Under the pieces are notes generated by a model. That model was not told the origin of the DNA and ran no database searches. It saw only the letters and a list, made by a program, of their open reading frames with translations. The position numbers were made by a program, and so were the translations under genes. From Novilysobacter selenitireducens (GTDB lineage: Bacteria; Pseudomonadota; Gammaproteobacteria; Xanthomonadales; Xanthomonadaceae): a stretch of DNA of 64,000 bases. The stretch spans positions 62,001-126,000 of the forward strand of contig NZ_JAINZW010000001.1 of the NCBI RefSeq assembly GCF_020026895.1, in the 5' to 3' direction. This document shows positions 23,691-34,607 of this stretch, piece after piece (within the stretch, counting starts at the first letter, position 1; the number at the start of each line of letters is the position of its first letter).

Positions 23691-24858
23691 CGGCAGATTC
23701 CTCGGTCGCGCACGCGGTGGGAAGATCAATGTGGAACGTGGCGCCCTCGCCGGGAACGGACTCGCCGCTGAGGGTGCCACCATGGCGCGCCGCGATGCGA
23801 TGTGCCGCCGCCAGCCCCAGGCCATGGCCGCCTCCGGCATCGGGGCCGTGCAGGCGCTGGAAGGGCTCGAACAGCTTGCGAGCATAGCGCATGTCAAAAC
23901 CGCTACCGGCGTCCCGGACCTGCACATGCAGCCGTCCTTCGCGCGCTTCGCCTACCACCTGGATGCGCACCACGTCACGGTCGCGGGAGAACTTCCACGC
24001 GTTGCCGAGCAGGTGGGTCAGCATGAGTTTCAGGAGTCGCTCATCGCCCTGCACCCGCAGGTCGGGTGTGATTTCGAGATCGGCCGCGCGGTCCGGCTCG
24101 GCATCCTGGAGCTCCGCCAGCACCCAGTCGGCCAGCATCGACAGGTCGACCGTGGCCGGCTTGAGTTCGCTGCGGGTCGCGGTGGAAAGGTCGCCCAGCC
24201 CGGTGAGCAGGCTCCCCATTCGCGCAGCGGCGGCACGGATGCGTTGCAGGTGGTCGCGGCCGCCGTCGTCGAGCTCCGGGCCGCAGCGCTTCTCCAAGAG
24301 CCCGGCGAAACTTTCGATCGAACGCAATGGCGCGCGCAGGTCGTGCGCGACCGAGTCGGCAAACATCTGCAACTGCTGCTGGGCCGCTTCGGCCATCTGC
24401 ACATCGTCTCCGGCGTGGTGGCGGAGCGTGGCCTGGCCGCTGCGTTCGGCACCCAGGTCGCGCAGCGTCAGCAGCACGTCGGATGGGGCGGACGATGTCT
24501 CGCGGCCGGGATCCTCGATGGCCGACAACGTCGCCTGCACCCACACTTCGCCGCCGTTGGCACGCAGGCAGCGTCGGGCCGATTCGACCGAAGGCAGCTG
24601 GCCGGAGGCGACCGCCTGCATCGCTTCTTCAAATGCGAGGCGGTCGTCTGGGTGGAACAGGTCGGCGGCGGATGCGCCTTGCGGGGCGTCGGGCGATTGG
24701 CCCAGCAACTGCTCGAACGCGGGGTTGGCGTAACGCCACGCGCCGTGGCCGTCGAGAATCGCCACGGGCAGCGGCGAGCCCGCCAGCGCCAGCCGGAACA
24801 TCGCATCCGGGACGGGGCGGTCTCCGGTCTGCGGCGGCTTGGCTTCGAACAGGGACAT
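23665..24858 (-). CDS. PAS-domain sensor histidine kinase
   Basis: 397 residues, cytoplasmic. A PAS domain covers about 18-135 (LPVAILDGHGAWRYANPAFE, then LFHPDDRLAFEEAM). A helix leads into the HisKA box SVAHDLRAPLRS with His172. A HATPase domain follows (N box HLLGNAWKFS, G1 DAGSGFD, G2 GGGHGLGLA). The catalytic half resembles that of bacteriophytochromes. It overlaps the response regulator by 26 bases. The PAS ligand is not evident, and no chromophore-binding GAF/PHY domain is present. The gene is divergent from the SLC13 permease. Confidence 0.9.
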   Translation of the reverse strand: MSLFEAKPPQTGDRPVPDAMFRLALAGSPLPVAILDGHGAWRYANPAFEQLLGQSPDAPQGASAADLFHPDDRLAFEEAMQAVASGQLPSVESARRCLRANGGEVWVQATLSAIEDPGRETSSAPSDVLLTLRDLGAERSGQATLRHHAGDDVQMAEAAQQQLQMFADSVAHDLRAPLRSIESFAGLLEKRCGPELDDGGRDHLQRIRAAAARMGSLLTGLGDLSTATRSELKPATVDLSMLADWVLAELQDAEPDRAADLEITPDLRVQGDERLLKLMLTHLLGNAWKFSRDRDVVRIQVVGEAREGRLHVQVRDAGSGFDMRYARKLFEPFQRLHGPDAGGGHGLGLAAAHRIAARHGGTLSGESVPGEGATFHIDLPTACATEESADAQGHPAG

Positions 24859-24949
24859 CGCGACTCTCTATTTTGGACGCAAGTGTAACGATCGCCGTCG
24901 TGATGGGCCGGTGCACGCATCGCCCCGGGCCTCCCGCACAATGCGCGCC

Positions 24950-26737
24950 ATGGACCTCCCCCAGATCCTCTTCCTGCTGATCCTGGCGGGCGCACTGTAC
25001 CTGTTCGTCAGCGAACGGTTGCGCGTGGACGTGACTGCGATGCTGACCCTGCTTGCACTGGTGCTGACCGGGGTGCTGGATTCGCAACAGGCACTGTCGG
25101 GCTTCGCCAGCGAGCCGGCGATCATCATCGCGGCGGTGTTCGTGATTTCCGGTGGTCTGGCGGCGACCGGCATCACCGAGCGCATCGGCCAGTGGATCGG
25201 GCAGGTAGGGGGGCGCAGCGAAACGCGCGCGATCGCGGTGGTGATGCCGGTGGTCGCGGCGCTGTCGTCGTTCACCCACCACGTGATGGTGACGGCGATG
25301 ATGCTGCCGATCCTCACGCGCTTCGCCAAGTTGCGGGGGCTGTCCGCATCGCGGCTGCTGATGCCGATGTCGTTCGCCGCGTCGCTGGGCACGACACTCA
25401 CGCTGGTCAGTGCGCCGGCGTTCCTGCTGGCCGACAACCTGATCGAACGCACCGGCAGCGACGGCCTGGGCATCTTCTCGATCACCCCGATCGGCATCGC
25501 ACTGGTGCTGGTCGGCATGGCCTACATGCTGCTGGCGCGCTGGGTGCTGCCCAAGCGCGGTGGCGACGCCGGCGACGACGAGTACATGCGGCTGGACCGC
25601 TACCGCACCGAGCTGCTGATCGTGGAGGGCTCGCGCTGGAGCACGCGCCCCCTGGCCGAGCTGAACAAGGCGCTGGGCGACAGGTTCCGCCTGCTGGGCT
25701 GGCTGCGCGATGGCAAGCGTCGGCGCGACCTCGGCGACAGCAGCCCGCTGCTCACCGGCGACGTGCTGTTGGTGGAGGCGTCGGCCGATGCGCTGGCGTC
25801 GCTGCACGACGACGAAGGCCTTGACCTCAACGCCATCGCCCGCTTCGGCGATACGGTTACCGGCGACGGTGAGCCGCAGCTGGTGCAGGCCGTGGTGGCG
25901 CCCGGCTCGGAGTTCATCGGCCACTCGGTCCGCGAGCTGGATTTCTCGAGAAGGTTCTCCGCGGTGATCGCCGGGCTGTGGCGACGCGACGGGGCGATCG
26001 CGTCGCGCCTGGCCGACGCGCGCCTGCGCGAGGGCGACCTGCTGGTGCTGTGGGGCAAGCCGGCACGGTTCGCGGAACTGGCCGCGCACCACGGGTTCCT
26101 GATGCTGGTGCCGTTCGCGGGCGAGGCCAAGCGCCGGGTGCGTGCGCCGCTGGCGCTGACGATCCTAGGCCTGACGATCCTCGCCGCCGCGACCGAATGG
26201 CTGCCCGCGCCGCTGGCGTTCCTGCTGGGTGCAGTGGCGATGGTGGCGCTGCGCTGCGTGGACATCGACCAGGCCTACCGCGAGATCGACGTGCGCATCT
26301 TCGTGATGATCGCCGGCGTGATCCCGCTGGGCATCGCCATGGAACAGACCGGTACGGCGCAGCTGCTGGCGGGCGGCCTGCTGCACCTGGTGTCGGACTG
26401 GCCGACGCTGGCGGTGCTGCTGGTGATGTTCACCGTGGCGGGCCTGCTGACCCAGATCCTGTCGGACGCGGCGACCACGGTGCTGCTCGGTCCGGTCGCC
26501 GTGGCGGTCGCGCAGGCGTTGGGCCATCCGCCCACGCCGTTCGTGGTGTGCACGGCGCTGGGCGCGGTGGTGTCGTTCCTGACCCCGATCGGGCACCACG
26601 GCAACCTGCTGATCCTGGGCCCGGGGCAGTACCGCTTCGCCGACTTCCTGCGCATCGGGTTGCCGCTGACGGCGCTGATGGCGTTCGTCAGTGCGTGGAT
26701 GGCGCGCTGGCTGTGGCTGGGTGGGCCGTTGTTCTAG
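24950..26737 (+). CDS. SLC13/DASS permease with TrkA-C (RCK_C) domains
   Basis: 595 residues. About five N-terminal helices (5-200) are followed by two soluble RCK_C/TrkA-C domains (about 205-375; TGDVLLVEASADAL and REGDLLVLWGKPA mark their ends). Another set of five or six helices runs to the C-terminus. Transporter signature segments SFTHHVMVTAMMLPI and FLTPIGHHGNLLI suggest anion or dicarboxylate/sulfate transport coupled to Na+. This arrangement is typical of SLC13-type permeases annotated YbhI or SLC13/ArsB-like. The true start could be 24941 or 24950; the latter opens straight into helix one. Confidence 0.88.
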   Translation: MDLPQILFLLILAGALYLFVSERLRVDVTAMLTLLALVLTGVLDSQQALSGFASEPAIIIAAVFVISGGLAATGITERIGQWIGQVGGRSETRAIAVVMPVVAALSSFTHHVMVTAMMLPILTRFAKLRGLSASRLLMPMSFAASLGTTLTLVSAPAFLLADNLIERTGSDGLGIFSITPIGIALVLVGMAYMLLARWVLPKRGGDAGDDEYMRLDRYRTELLIVEGSRWSTRPLAELNKALGDRFRLLGWLRDGKRRRDLGDSSPLLTGDVLLVEASADALASLHDDEGLDLNAIARFGDTVTGDGEPQLVQAVVAPGSEFIGHSVRELDFSRRFSAVIAGLWRRDGAIASRLADARLREGDLLVLWGKPARFAELAAHHGFLMLVPFAGEAKRRVRAPLALTILGLTILAAATEWLPAPLAFLLGAVAMVALRCVDIDQAYREIDVRIFVMIAGVIPLGIAMEQTGTAQLLAGGLLHLVSDWPTLAVLLVMFTVAGLLTQILSDAATTVLLGPVAVAVAQALGHPPTPFVVCTALGAVVSFLTPIGHHGNLLILGPGQYRFADFLRIGLPLTALMAFVSAWMARWLWLGGPLF

Positions 26738-26803
26738 CGCGGAGTCGGAGGACACGCGACGCAGCCGGGTCTGGCGGCTGCTCCCTGCTCTCCGTGCCCG
26801 CCC

Positions 26804-27907
26804 TCAGAACAACTGCCCTTGGGGCGAAGGCTTGCGCGGCGCGACGAAGTGGCTGCAGTCCAGCGGCGGCAGGCGGCCATACCCCAGCCGGCGATGCGCC
26901 CTGGCGAAGCGCTGGGCGATCAGGTCCGCGAACGGGCCCTGCCCGCGCATGCGCGTGCCGAAGTTGGCGTCGTAATCCTTGCCGCCGCGCATCTGTCGGA
27001 CCAGGCTCATGACGTGTGCGGCGCGCTCGGGGTAGTGCAGTTCGAGCCACTCGCGCCACACCTGCTTCAGCTCATGCGGCAGCCGCAGCAGCACGTACCC
27101 CGCCGCGCGGGCGCCGGCATCGTGCGCTGATTCCAGGATCTGTTCGAGTTCGCTGTCGGTGATCATCGGCACCACCGGCGCGACCATCACGCCGACCGGC
27201 ACCCCGGCCTCGTGCAGGGCGCGCATCGCCTTGAGCTTGCGATGTGGCGCGGTGGCGCGCGGCTCCATGCGCGAGGCCAGCCGGTTGTCGAGCGTGGTCA
27301 CGGAGAAGTACACGGTCACCAGCCGGTCGCGCGCCAGGTCCGACAGCACGTCAAGGTCGCGTTCGATCAGCGCACTCTTGGTGACGAAGCTCACCGGGTG
27401 GCGGCACTCGGCCAGCACCTCCAGCACCTGCCGTGTCACCCGGTAGCGGCGCTCGATGGGCTGGTATGCCTCGGTGTTGATGCCCAGCGCGATCGGCGCG
27501 GGCCGGTAGCCGGGCTTGGCCAGTTCATGGCGAAGGCGCTCGGCGGCATTGGTCTTGGCGAACAGGCGCGTCTCGAAATCCAGCCCCGGCGAGAGGTCGA
27601 GGTAGCTGTGCGATGGCCGCGCGAAGCAATACACGCAGCCGTGCTCGCACCCCCGGTACGGGTTGACCGACTGGCTGAAGCCGATATCGGGCGAGTCGTT
27701 GCGGCTGATGACGGTGCGCGCCTGTTCCTCGCGCACGCGGGTGGCGGGGTTGGGCGTGTCGGCGATGTCCTCGTAGACCGAACCCCAGCCATCGTCGCTG
27801 CCGACCGCCTCGGTGACGGCGAAACGTCCGGCCACGCGCGAGGCGGCCCCGCGTCCTTTGACCGGCGCGGTCGGCTTGCGGGCGTCGTCGATGGGAACGT
27901 CAGGCAC
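26804..27907 (-). CDS. Radical SAM protein, PA0069/SplB-like family
   Basis: 367 residues, GTG start. The radical SAM cluster motif is C-x3-C-x2-C (Cys87, Cys91, Cys94 in GCEHGCVYCFARP), preceded by QSVNPYRG, a signature of the PA0069 family. Downstream elements LGINTEAYQP, VSFVTKSALIERD and VYFSVTTLD fit the same family, which is related to spore photoproduct lyase by sequence. The reaction is unknown. The gene is divergent from cardiolipin synthase and convergent with the SLC13 permease. No shorter ATG fits better than the GTG. Confidence 0.9.
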   Translation of the reverse strand: MPDVPIDDARKPTAPVKGRGAASRVAGRFAVTEAVGSDDGWGSVYEDIADTPNPATRVREEQARTVISRNDSPDIGFSQSVNPYRGCEHGCVYCFARPSHSYLDLSPGLDFETRLFAKTNAAERLRHELAKPGYRPAPIALGINTEAYQPIERRYRVTRQVLEVLAECRHPVSFVTKSALIERDLDVLSDLARDRLVTVYFSVTTLDNRLASRMEPRATAPHRKLKAMRALHEAGVPVGVMVAPVVPMITDSELEQILESAHDAGARAAGYVLLRLPHELKQVWREWLELHYPERAAHVMSLVRQMRGGKDYDANFGTRMRGQGPFADLIAQRFARAHRRLGYGRLPPLDCSHFVAPRKPSPQGQLF

Positions 27908-28010
27908 GGGTCGTCGGGTACACGGCGTGGGGCACGGTCTTCAACCGGCATAGGCTACGCTCGCCCGGTCGCAGCGCCTGCGACGGCACTGAACGGTTCA
28001 CGGGGACTCC

Positions 28011-29447
28011 ATGTTCGACTGGTTGCACGGCCTCTGGGAGGCGTTCGTCTCGATTCCCCACCTGGGCCTGTACCTGACGCTGGGCTGGGTGGCCTACTTC
28101 ATCGGGCTGGGTGGTTGGATCGTGCTGCAGAAGCGCGAGCCGGTGGCCACGATCAGCTGGCTGATCAGCCTGGCGGCGCTGCCGTACCTCGGCTTTCTCA
28201 TCTACTACGTGTTCGGCCCGCAGCGCATCCGCCGGCAGAAGTTGCGTCGCGGACGCGCGCGCGCGGCGTTGCCGCCCCCGCCCGACGGCCTCAACCCGAG
28301 CGCCGAGGCGGTTGAACTGGCGCGGGTGGTGCAGGCCACCACGCGGCTGCCGCCGACCACCGCCACCCGCGTCGACCTGCTGGTCGACGGCAGCGGCAAG
28401 TACCCCGCCCTGCTTGAGGCCGTGGCACAGGCCCGCCACCGCGTGCACCTGGAGTACTACATCTACGAACCCGACGCGACCGGCACGGCGCTGCGCGACG
28501 CCTTGATCGAGCGCGCGAAGGCCGGTGTCGAGGTGCGGCTGCTGCTCGACGCCATCGGTGCCGGCAAGGTCAACCGGCGCTTCCTGCAACCGCTCGTCGA
28601 TGCCGGCGGCGAGGTGGCGTGGTTCCACCCGATGCGCCTGCGCTGGTTCTGGAAGCGCCCCTGGCTCAACCTGCGCAGCCACCGCAAGATCGTCGTGATC
28701 GACGATGTAGTCGGTTTCACCGGCGGCATGAACGTCACCGACGAGCAGGACGAGCGGCTGCGCAGCGACGCGTACCGCGACCTGCACCTGCGACTGGAAG
28801 GCGACGTGGTCCGGGCGTTGCAGCTGGTCTTCATCGAGGACTGGACCTACGCCACCGGTCAACCGCCGTTGGCGATGCCGGAAGGCCCGTCCACCCCGGG
28901 TTCGATCGCGACGCAGGTGGTCGTGTCGGGACCGGATTCGTCATGGGAGGCGATCCATCGCGCGCACGTCAGCGCGATCCATGCCGCCCGGCGGCGGGCG
29001 TGGCTGGTGACGCCCTACTTCGTGCCCGGTGAGGCCGCGCGCATGGCCCTGACTTCCGCGGCACTGGGCGGGCTGGACGTGCGCTTGCTGGTGCCCAAGC
29101 TCAGCGACAGCCGGCTGGTGACGTTCGCGGCGCGTTCGTACTTCGACGAGCTGCTCGCCGCCGGCGTGAAGATCTACGAGTACGGCCCACGGCTGCTGCA
29201 CACCAAGGCGCTGCTGTGCGACGAGGATTTCGCGATCATCGGCAGTGCGAACTTCGACCACCGCAGCTTCCGCCTCAACTTCGAGGTCTCGGTGATGTTC
29301 GCCGACAAGGCGCTCGCGTCGCGCCTGGAGACGCTGATCGAACACGAGTGCAATGACTGCGTGCCGGTGAAGGACGACCGCGACCGCCCGCTGTGGCGCG
29401 CGCGGCTGCCCGAAGCGCTGGCCCGCCTTGTGTCGCCGCTTCTGTAG
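28011..29447 (+). CDS. cls: Cardiolipin synthase
   Basis: 478 residues. Two N-terminal membrane helices (about 15-40 and 45-68) are followed by two phospholipase D domains. The HKD motifs are HRKIVVIDD near residue 224, followed by the GGMN strand, and [10 protein letters not shown] near residue 397, followed by GSANFDHRS. It joins two phosphatidylglycerol molecules into cardiolipin at the inner membrane. The length and topology match bacterial ClsA-type enzymes. The ATG at 28011 directly starts the membrane segment. Confidence 0.94.
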   Translation: MFDWLHGLWEAFVSIPHLGLYLTLGWVAYFIGLGGWIVLQKREPVATISWLISLAALPYLGFLIYYVFGPQRIRRQKLRRGRARAALPPPPDGLNPSAEAVELARVVQATTRLPPTTATRVDLLVDGSGKYPALLEAVAQARHRVHLEYYIYEPDATGTALRDALIERAKAGVEVRLLLDAIGAGKVNRRFLQPLVDAGGEVAWFHPMRLRWFWKRPWLNLRSHRKIVVIDDVVGFTGGMNVTDEQDERLRSDAYRDLHLRLEGDVVRALQLVFIEDWTYATGQPPLAMPEGPSTPGSIATQVVVSGPDSSWEAIHRAHVSAIHAARRRAWLVTPYFVPGEAARMALTSAALGGLDVRLLVPKLSDSRLVTFAARSYFDELLAAGVKIYEYGPRLLHTKALLCDEDFAIIGSANFDHRSFRLNFEVSVMFADKALASRLETLIEHECNDCVPVKDDRDRPLWRARLPEALARLVSPLL

Positions 29448-29522
29448 CGCGCGTCGCCGGAGGGCTTGAGGCACTCAAGCGGCCCGCTACACTGGCGCGG
29501 TCCTTCCCCGCGGAGTCCGGCC

Positions 29523-29783
29523 ATGTGGCCCTGGTTGTTTCTGTTGCTGTGCGTGGCCGCACTGGTCGCCGCCTTCAAGACCACCTCGGTGGGCGTGCTG
29601 GTGCTGTGCCTGGTCGCCGCACTGGTGCTGCTGTCGGCGTGGATCGTGGGCTGGCTTTCACAGCGCGTGGGCAGCCGGACCCGCGACGAGTCGCAGCTGG
29701 TCGATCCCGTCGAGCTGCACCGGCTCCGCGAGCAGGCACAGGCGCGTCGCGAACAGGCGGCGCGGCCTGACGGCCAGCCGTGA
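29523..29783 (+). CDS. Small two-helix membrane protein
   Basis: 86 residues. Two hydrophobic helices (about 2-18 and 24-45) are followed by a charged tail rich in Arg/Gln/Glu ([17 protein letters not shown]). No family is recognised. The in-frame start at 29466 is possible, but the ATG at 29523 puts the first helix at the N-terminus. It lies 75 bases after cls and 36 bases before pdxJ on the same strand, so it may share their transcript. Confidence 0.65.
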   Translation: MWPWLFLLLCVAALVAAFKTTSVGVLVLCLVAALVLLSAWIVGWLSQRVGSRTRDESQLVDPVELHRLREQAQARREQAARPDGQP

Positions 29784-29819
29784 GATGCAGTCCTGCCCGG
29801 CCCTGCCGGTGACGTCGCG

Positions 29820-30623
29820 ATGACCCGGCTGAGCGTCAACGTCAACAAGGTCGCCGTGCTGCGCAATTCACGCGGCGGACGGGACCCGGACGTGGTCGAG
29901 GCGGCCATCGCCTGCCTGGATGCCGGCGCGCACGGCATCACCGTGCATCCGCGCCCCGACGCCCGCCATATCCGCACCGACGACGTGATGGCGTTGGCCG
30001 CGCTGACGCTGGAGCGCGGCGTGGAATTCAACCTTGAAGGCAATCCGTTTGCGCCGCCCCGACCCGGCTACCCCGGTTTCCTCGCGTTGTGCGAGGCCAC
30101 GCGACCGGCGCAGGCCACGCTGGTGCCGGATGGCGATGCGCAGTTGACGTCCGACCACGGCTTCGACTTCCAGAGGGATGCCGACCGGCTGCGGCCTCTT
30201 GTTGCATCGCTGCAGGCACTGGGGTGCCGGGTCAGCCTGTTCGCTGATGCGCCGGAGGATCCTGCATTGGCCACAGCGCAGGCCACCGCCGCCGCATCGA
30301 CGGGCGCACAGCGCATCGAGCTCTACACCGGCCCCTATGCCGAAGCCGCATCGCAGGGGGGAGCCGGGTTGATTCGAGGGCTCGAACGGTTCTCGGGAAT
30401 GGCCGCGGCCGCGGCCGCGGCCGGCCTTGGCGTCAACGCCGGGCACGACCTCAACCAGGACAACCTCGGTCCGTTCCTGGCCGCCGTGCCGGGCGTGCTC
30501 GAGGTCTCCATCGGCCACGCCCTGATCGGTGAAGCGCTGCATGCCGGCCTGCCTGCCACGGTGCGTGCCTACCTCGCCGTGATCGACCACGCGTCGCGGG
30601 GCGGCTCGATACCCCTGGCCTGA
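29820..30623 (+). CDS. pdxJ: Pyridoxine 5'-phosphate synthase
   Basis: 267 residues, the usual length. It condenses 1-deoxyxylulose 5-phosphate with 3-amino-2-oxopropyl phosphate, the last ring-forming step of vitamin B6 synthesis. The TIM-barrel signature residues are present: [13 protein letters not shown] at the start, [23 protein letters not shown], the Glu of [10 protein letters not shown], and [11 protein letters not shown] followed by [11 protein letters not shown]. Both the early histidines and the GHD loop are intact. A bidirectional terminator follows. Confidence 0.97.
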   Translation: MTRLSVNVNKVAVLRNSRGGRDPDVVEAAIACLDAGAHGITVHPRPDARHIRTDDVMALAALTLERGVEFNLEGNPFAPPRPGYPGFLALCEATRPAQATLVPDGDAQLTSDHGFDFQRDADRLRPLVASLQALGCRVSLFADAPEDPALATAQATAAASTGAQRIELYTGPYAEAASQGGAGLIRGLERFSGMAAAAAAAGLGVNAGHDLNQDNLGPFLAAVPGVLEVSIGHALIGEALHAGLPATVRAYLAVIDHASRGGSIPLA

Positions 30624-30670
30624 AGAAGGGTCCGGCGCGAAGCGGCGTATTGCCCGTCGGGACCAAAAAA

Positions 30671-30692
30671 AACGCCGCCCGAGGGCGGCGTT
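30671..30692. terminator. Bidirectional terminator between pdxJ and exbD2
   Basis: AACGCCGCCC (30671-30680) pairs with GGGCGGCGTT (30683-30692), with a run of A before it and T after the stem on the other strand. It serves the convergent pdxJ and exbD transcripts. Confidence 0.9.
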
Positions 30693-30721
30693 GAAAATTG
30701 AAGCGGTAAGCGTCGTTTCGA

Positions 30722-31135
30722 TCAGTTCTGTACGAAACCGATCTTTTCCATCTGTGCGTTCTTGGCGTGCGCCAGCACCTTTGCCAGCGTGCCGTAGTCC
30801 GCGTCGGCGTTGGTGTCGATCTCCAGCGTAGGCTGGTTGGTCGGATCGGCCTGGACGGCCTCGCGCATCAACGTGGGCAGTACGGACAGCGGCTGCGGGC
30901 TGTCGTTCCAGAACACCTGGCCACCGGCGTCGATCCGCAGCCGGATCGGCGGCGGCGGTTCGGCCCGGACGGGCGGCGGGTTGAGCGTCGGCTGCGGCAG
31001 CGTGACGTCGATCGGGTAGGTCTGGATCGGCGCGGTCACCATGAAGATGATCAGCAGCACCAGCATCACGTCCACGAGGGGCGTGACGTTGATGTCGGCC
31101 ATGGCGCCGCCGCTGGAGTCTGAAGTGAAAGCCAT
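30722..31135 (-). CDS. exbD2: ExbD-family biopolymer transporter, second copy
   Basis: 137 residues: short cytoplasmic N-terminus, one membrane helix (about 18-40, [18 protein letters not shown], with the essential Asp in LVDVML) and a periplasmic domain. It is very similar to the upstream copy in the helix ([12 protein letters not shown]) but diverges after it (Pro-rich [14 protein letters not shown]). Xanthomonas campestris has the same exbB-exbD1-exbD2 order, where the second copy has a specialised role. It ends just before the shared terminator. Confidence 0.93.
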   Translation of the reverse strand: MAFTSDSSGGAMADINVTPLVDVMLVLLIIFMVTAPIQTYPIDVTLPQPTLNPPPVRAEPPPPIRLRIDAGGQVFWNDSPQPLSVLPTLMREAVQADPTNQPTLEIDTNADADYGTLAKVLAHAKNAQMEKIGFVQN

Positions 31136-31153
31136 CTCTGTATCTCCGGGCGG

Positions 31154-31573
31154 TTACGGTCGCTGCGGGGTGGCGACGAAGCCGACCTTGCGCATGCCCT
31201 GGGACTGGGCGGTCTGCACCACTTCCTGGACGATGCGGTACTTGGTCGTCTGGTCACCACGCACGTTGATCTGCGGCTGAGGCGTCTTCTGGGCTTCCAC
31301 CGAGAGGCGGCTTTCCAGAAGGGCCTTGGAGATCGGTTCGTCGTTCCAGAACAACGAACCGTCCTGCAGCACCGCCAGCGTGATCGGCGGCGTCTCGACC
31401 TTGCTTTCCCGATTGTCCAGGTCGGCCTCCGGCAGCTCCACCTTGATCTTGTGGGTCATCAGCGGCGCCGTGATCATGAAGATGATCAGCAGCACCAGCA
31501 TCACGTCCACCAGGGGCGTGACGTTGATCGAGGCCATGGGCCCGCCGCTGTCATTTCCGGAACTGAAAGCCAT
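31154..31573 (-). CDS. exbD1: ExbD-family biopolymer transporter, first copy
   Basis: 139 residues. One helix (about 18-40) carries the conserved proton-path Asp in [16 protein letters not shown], followed by the periplasmic ExbD fold (HKIKVELPEADLDN, then VRGDQTTKYRIVQEVVQ). With ExbB it forms the proton-driven motor that energises TonB. It lies 39 bases downstream of exbB and 18 bases upstream of the second copy. Confidence 0.95.
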   Translation of the reverse strand: MAFSSGNDSGGPMASINVTPLVDVMLVLLIIFMITAPLMTHKIKVELPEADLDNRESKVETPPITLAVLQDGSLFWNDEPISKALLESRLSVEAQKTPQPQINVRGDQTTKYRIVQEVVQTAQSQGMRKVGFVATPQRP

Positions 31574-31612
31574 GTCTGAACTCCAACGAGGCGTGGTTGA
31601 CTACGCGGCCGA

Positions 31613-32365
31613 TCAGCGCTTGACCGGGACTTCGCCGACGCGTGCGCCGGTGGCGAAGAAGTCGTGCAGGTCGTGCGCGAAGGTGTCGAACTTGTTGTAC
31701 GTGTTGCGGTTGATGCGCACGAAGAAGTTGTACGCCAGCACCGCCGGGATCGCGACGAACAGACCGATCGCGGTCATGATCAGCGCCTCGCCGACCGGGC
31801 CCGCCACCGCCTGCATCGAAGCATCGCCGGACATGCCGATGCGGATCAGGGCGTGGTAGATGCCCCACACCGTACCGAGCAGACCGACGAACGGCGCGGT
31901 CGCACCGACCGAGGCCAGCAGGGTCATGCCGCTTTCGAGGCGTGCGCTCTCGCGGGTCACGGCCTGGCGCAGGGCGCGGTCCACGAACTCCGAACGGTTC
32001 AGCGACTCGACCAGGCGCGAGCCTTCATGACGCTGGTGGTGCGACGCGGCCTGGGCGGCATCGAGCGCGATCTTGGAGAACGGCTCGCTGCGCGGCTGCT
32101 CTTCCATGTAGCGGATGGCGTCCTGCGCGTTCGGGGTTTCCCAGAACGTGCTGATCACGCGGTCCGAAGTGCGACGCAGACGCATGTTGCGCACCACGTT
32201 GAAGATCATCCAGTACACCGACATGGCCGACATGACCACGAGGGTGATGAACACGATCCAGGCCACCAGATCGAAGTTCTGGATCATGTGGCCGAAGCTC
32301 ATCTGCTGGAGGGCTTCGGCGTTGTTGGCCCCTGCGGCGGCGGCGTTGGTGGTTTCCTGAAGCAT
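31613..32365 (-). CDS. exbB: ExbB/MotA/TolQ-family proton channel subunit
   Basis: 250 residues. Three membrane helices: about 30-52 (LVAWIVFITLVVMSAMS), about 150-172 (LASVGATAPFVGLLGTVWGIYHAL) and about 190-215 (GEALIMTAIGLFVAIPAVLAYNFF). The family signature A-P-x-x-G-L-L-G-T-V-x-G is intact. A cytoplasmic region (55-145) lies between helices one and two. It follows tonB in the same direction. An AAAGG ribosome site precedes the ATG. Confidence 0.95.
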   Translation of the reverse strand: MLQETTNAAAAGANNAEALQQMSFGHMIQNFDLVAWIVFITLVVMSAMSVYWMIFNVVRNMRLRRTSDRVISTFWETPNAQDAIRYMEEQPRSEPFSKIALDAAQAASHHQRHEGSRLVESLNRSEFVDRALRQAVTRESARLESGMTLLASVGATAPFVGLLGTVWGIYHALIRIGMSGDASMQAVAGPVGEALIMTAIGLFVAIPAVLAYNFFVRINRNTYNKFDTFAHDLHDFFATGARVGEVPVKR

Positions 32366-32441
32366 GACGCTTACCTTTAATTAGATATGTCGTGGATAGG
32401 AGGAGCTGTTGCGGGTTGCGTGAACTGTTCCGTGCGCCCGA

Positions 32442-33116
<675 letters not shown>

Positions 33117-33269
33117 GCGCCGTAAGCTCGGGAGGGGTTTCCGGACGCACAGCGCGCCGCGGGACATCGAGTGGATCCCCGTAACCGTTTCCGGCGACGG
33201 GAACTACCTAGCATATACCAAACCGTACCCGGGGTTCCAAGTACGGTCCGGGCCTGCGGGTTTGCCGGA

Positions 33270-34475
33270 TCAGTTGCCTTGCAGGGCGATGATCTGGTCG
33301 GCTTCCTTCGGGCTGTCCAGTCCCTTGGTCTTGGCCTGGCGCGCGGCCTCCTTGGCCTCGGCGATCCGGTCTTCCTGCCACAGCACCTTGGCCAGGTTGA
33401 GGTACGTCTCTCCGTTATCGTCCAGCGGCGCCGCTTTTTTATAGGCCTCGATCGCAGGGGCGATCTGGTCCGAGAAGTAGTACGCCTGGGCTTGGGCGAC
33501 GTAGACCTGATGGTCTGGCTTCAGAACGCCCTTCTCCAGACCCTCGGTGATCACTTCAGCGGCCTTGGCCTCCTGACCGTCGAGATTGAGATACGTGCCG
33601 TAGAGCTGCCTGTATTCACGGTCCTCGGTCAGCTGACCGGCCAACCGGAGTCGCTCAAGAACGGCGGCCGCCTTATCCAGCTGGTCACCCTGCATGTACA
33701 CCGCGGCCAGATTCATCTGCGCACGCTTGTCATTGGGGTTCTCAGCACCAATCCTCTCGGCCAGCGCGGACGCCTCGGCTTCCTGTCCCGTTTCGATATA
33801 CGTGGCCACCAACAACTGGAGCCAGTCGGCACGAGGCTCATCCGAAGAGTCAACGGCTTCCTTCAGGACCTCGGAGGCCTCTTGGAACCGGTCCATGCGA
33901 TAGAGCGCATTGCCTTTGAGTACCAGGTGCTCGGGCTTGCGGCTGCCCGACTCCTGGAAGAATCGATCAAACGTTGCGATCGATTCGGCGTACTGCTCCT
34001 CCTGCAACTGGAGCTGGCCCAGCATCAGCATCGCGCCGAAGTGTCCGTCATTGTCCAGTCCATTGAACTCGATCGCCCGCTTGAGGTAGCTCATGGCGGC
34101 GACCATGTCATCCGCGTCGTACGCCGCTTGGGCGGCGATCTGCGCAGCGAAGGCACGGTCATACTCGTTCGCGCGTTCGTTCGCGATGATTTCTTCAGCC
34201 GCAGCACGTGCTTCCGTGCCTTTGTCCTCGTCGTAGAGATCGACCATCTTTTGCAGGCGTGGTGACATGCGCGCGGACGCCTTGGCCGAAGGCGCCTTGC
34301 GCGTGGCGTTGGCATAAGCAGATTCGGTGGTACTGGACGAAGCGGACTGGCCGCGCTCGGCTTGGCGTTCGCGGCGCTCTGCCGCAGACTGGGCAAACGC
34401 AGAGCCCACGGTGGCGACCATCAATGCCGATCCCACCGCAGCGGCCAGGACGGTACGAGTCAAGGAAGGCTTCAT
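33270..34475 (-). CDS. Secreted tetratricopeptide-repeat protein upstream of tonB
   Basis: 401 residues. Signal peptide (about 1-28, VGSALMVATVGSAFAQ), a Ser/Arg/Ala-rich spacer (RRERQAERGQ, then KAPSAKAS), and at least seven TPR-like helix pairs from about 70 to the end. Recognisable units include HFGAMLMLGQLQLQEEQYAE, LVLKGNALYRMDRFQEASE and TYLNLAKVLWQEDRIAEAKE. TPR scaffolds bind partner proteins; a periplasmic one next to tonB may assist the TonB system, and similar genes sit there in related genomes. That link is by proximity (153 bases upstream, same strand). Confidence 0.85.
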   Translation of the reverse strand: MKPSLTRTVLAAAVGSALMVATVGSAFAQSAAERRERQAERGQSASSSTTESAYANATRKAPSAKASARMSPRLQKMVDLYDEDKGTEARAAAEEIIANERANEYDRAFAAQIAAQAAYDADDMVAAMSYLKRAIEFNGLDNDGHFGAMLMLGQLQLQEEQYAESIATFDRFFQESGSRKPEHLVLKGNALYRMDRFQEASEVLKEAVDSSDEPRADWLQLLVATYIETGQEAEASALAERIGAENPNDKRAQMNLAAVYMQGDQLDKAAAVLERLRLAGQLTEDREYRQLYGTYLNLDGQEAKAAEVITEGLEKGVLKPDHQVYVAQAQAYYFSDQIAPAIEAYKKAAPLDDNGETYLNLAKVLWQEDRIAEAKEAARQAKTKGLDSPKEADQIIALQGN

Positions 34476-34607
34476 CGATATACCTCGGAACAGGGATGCG
34501 TATTGGGCCGTGTGGAACACGGCAGGCCCGTGGAACAACTGTCGCGGGCGGGCCGGTCACGCTACCAGAAAGCCTGCGTCGGGCGATACCTCAACCCTAA
34601 CGGTCGT

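Noticed and set aside
24629-26092. 487-codon minus-strand frame over the SLC13 gene
   Set aside because: Antisense to a transporter with clear membrane helices and RCK domains; His/Gln/Arg-rich shadow.
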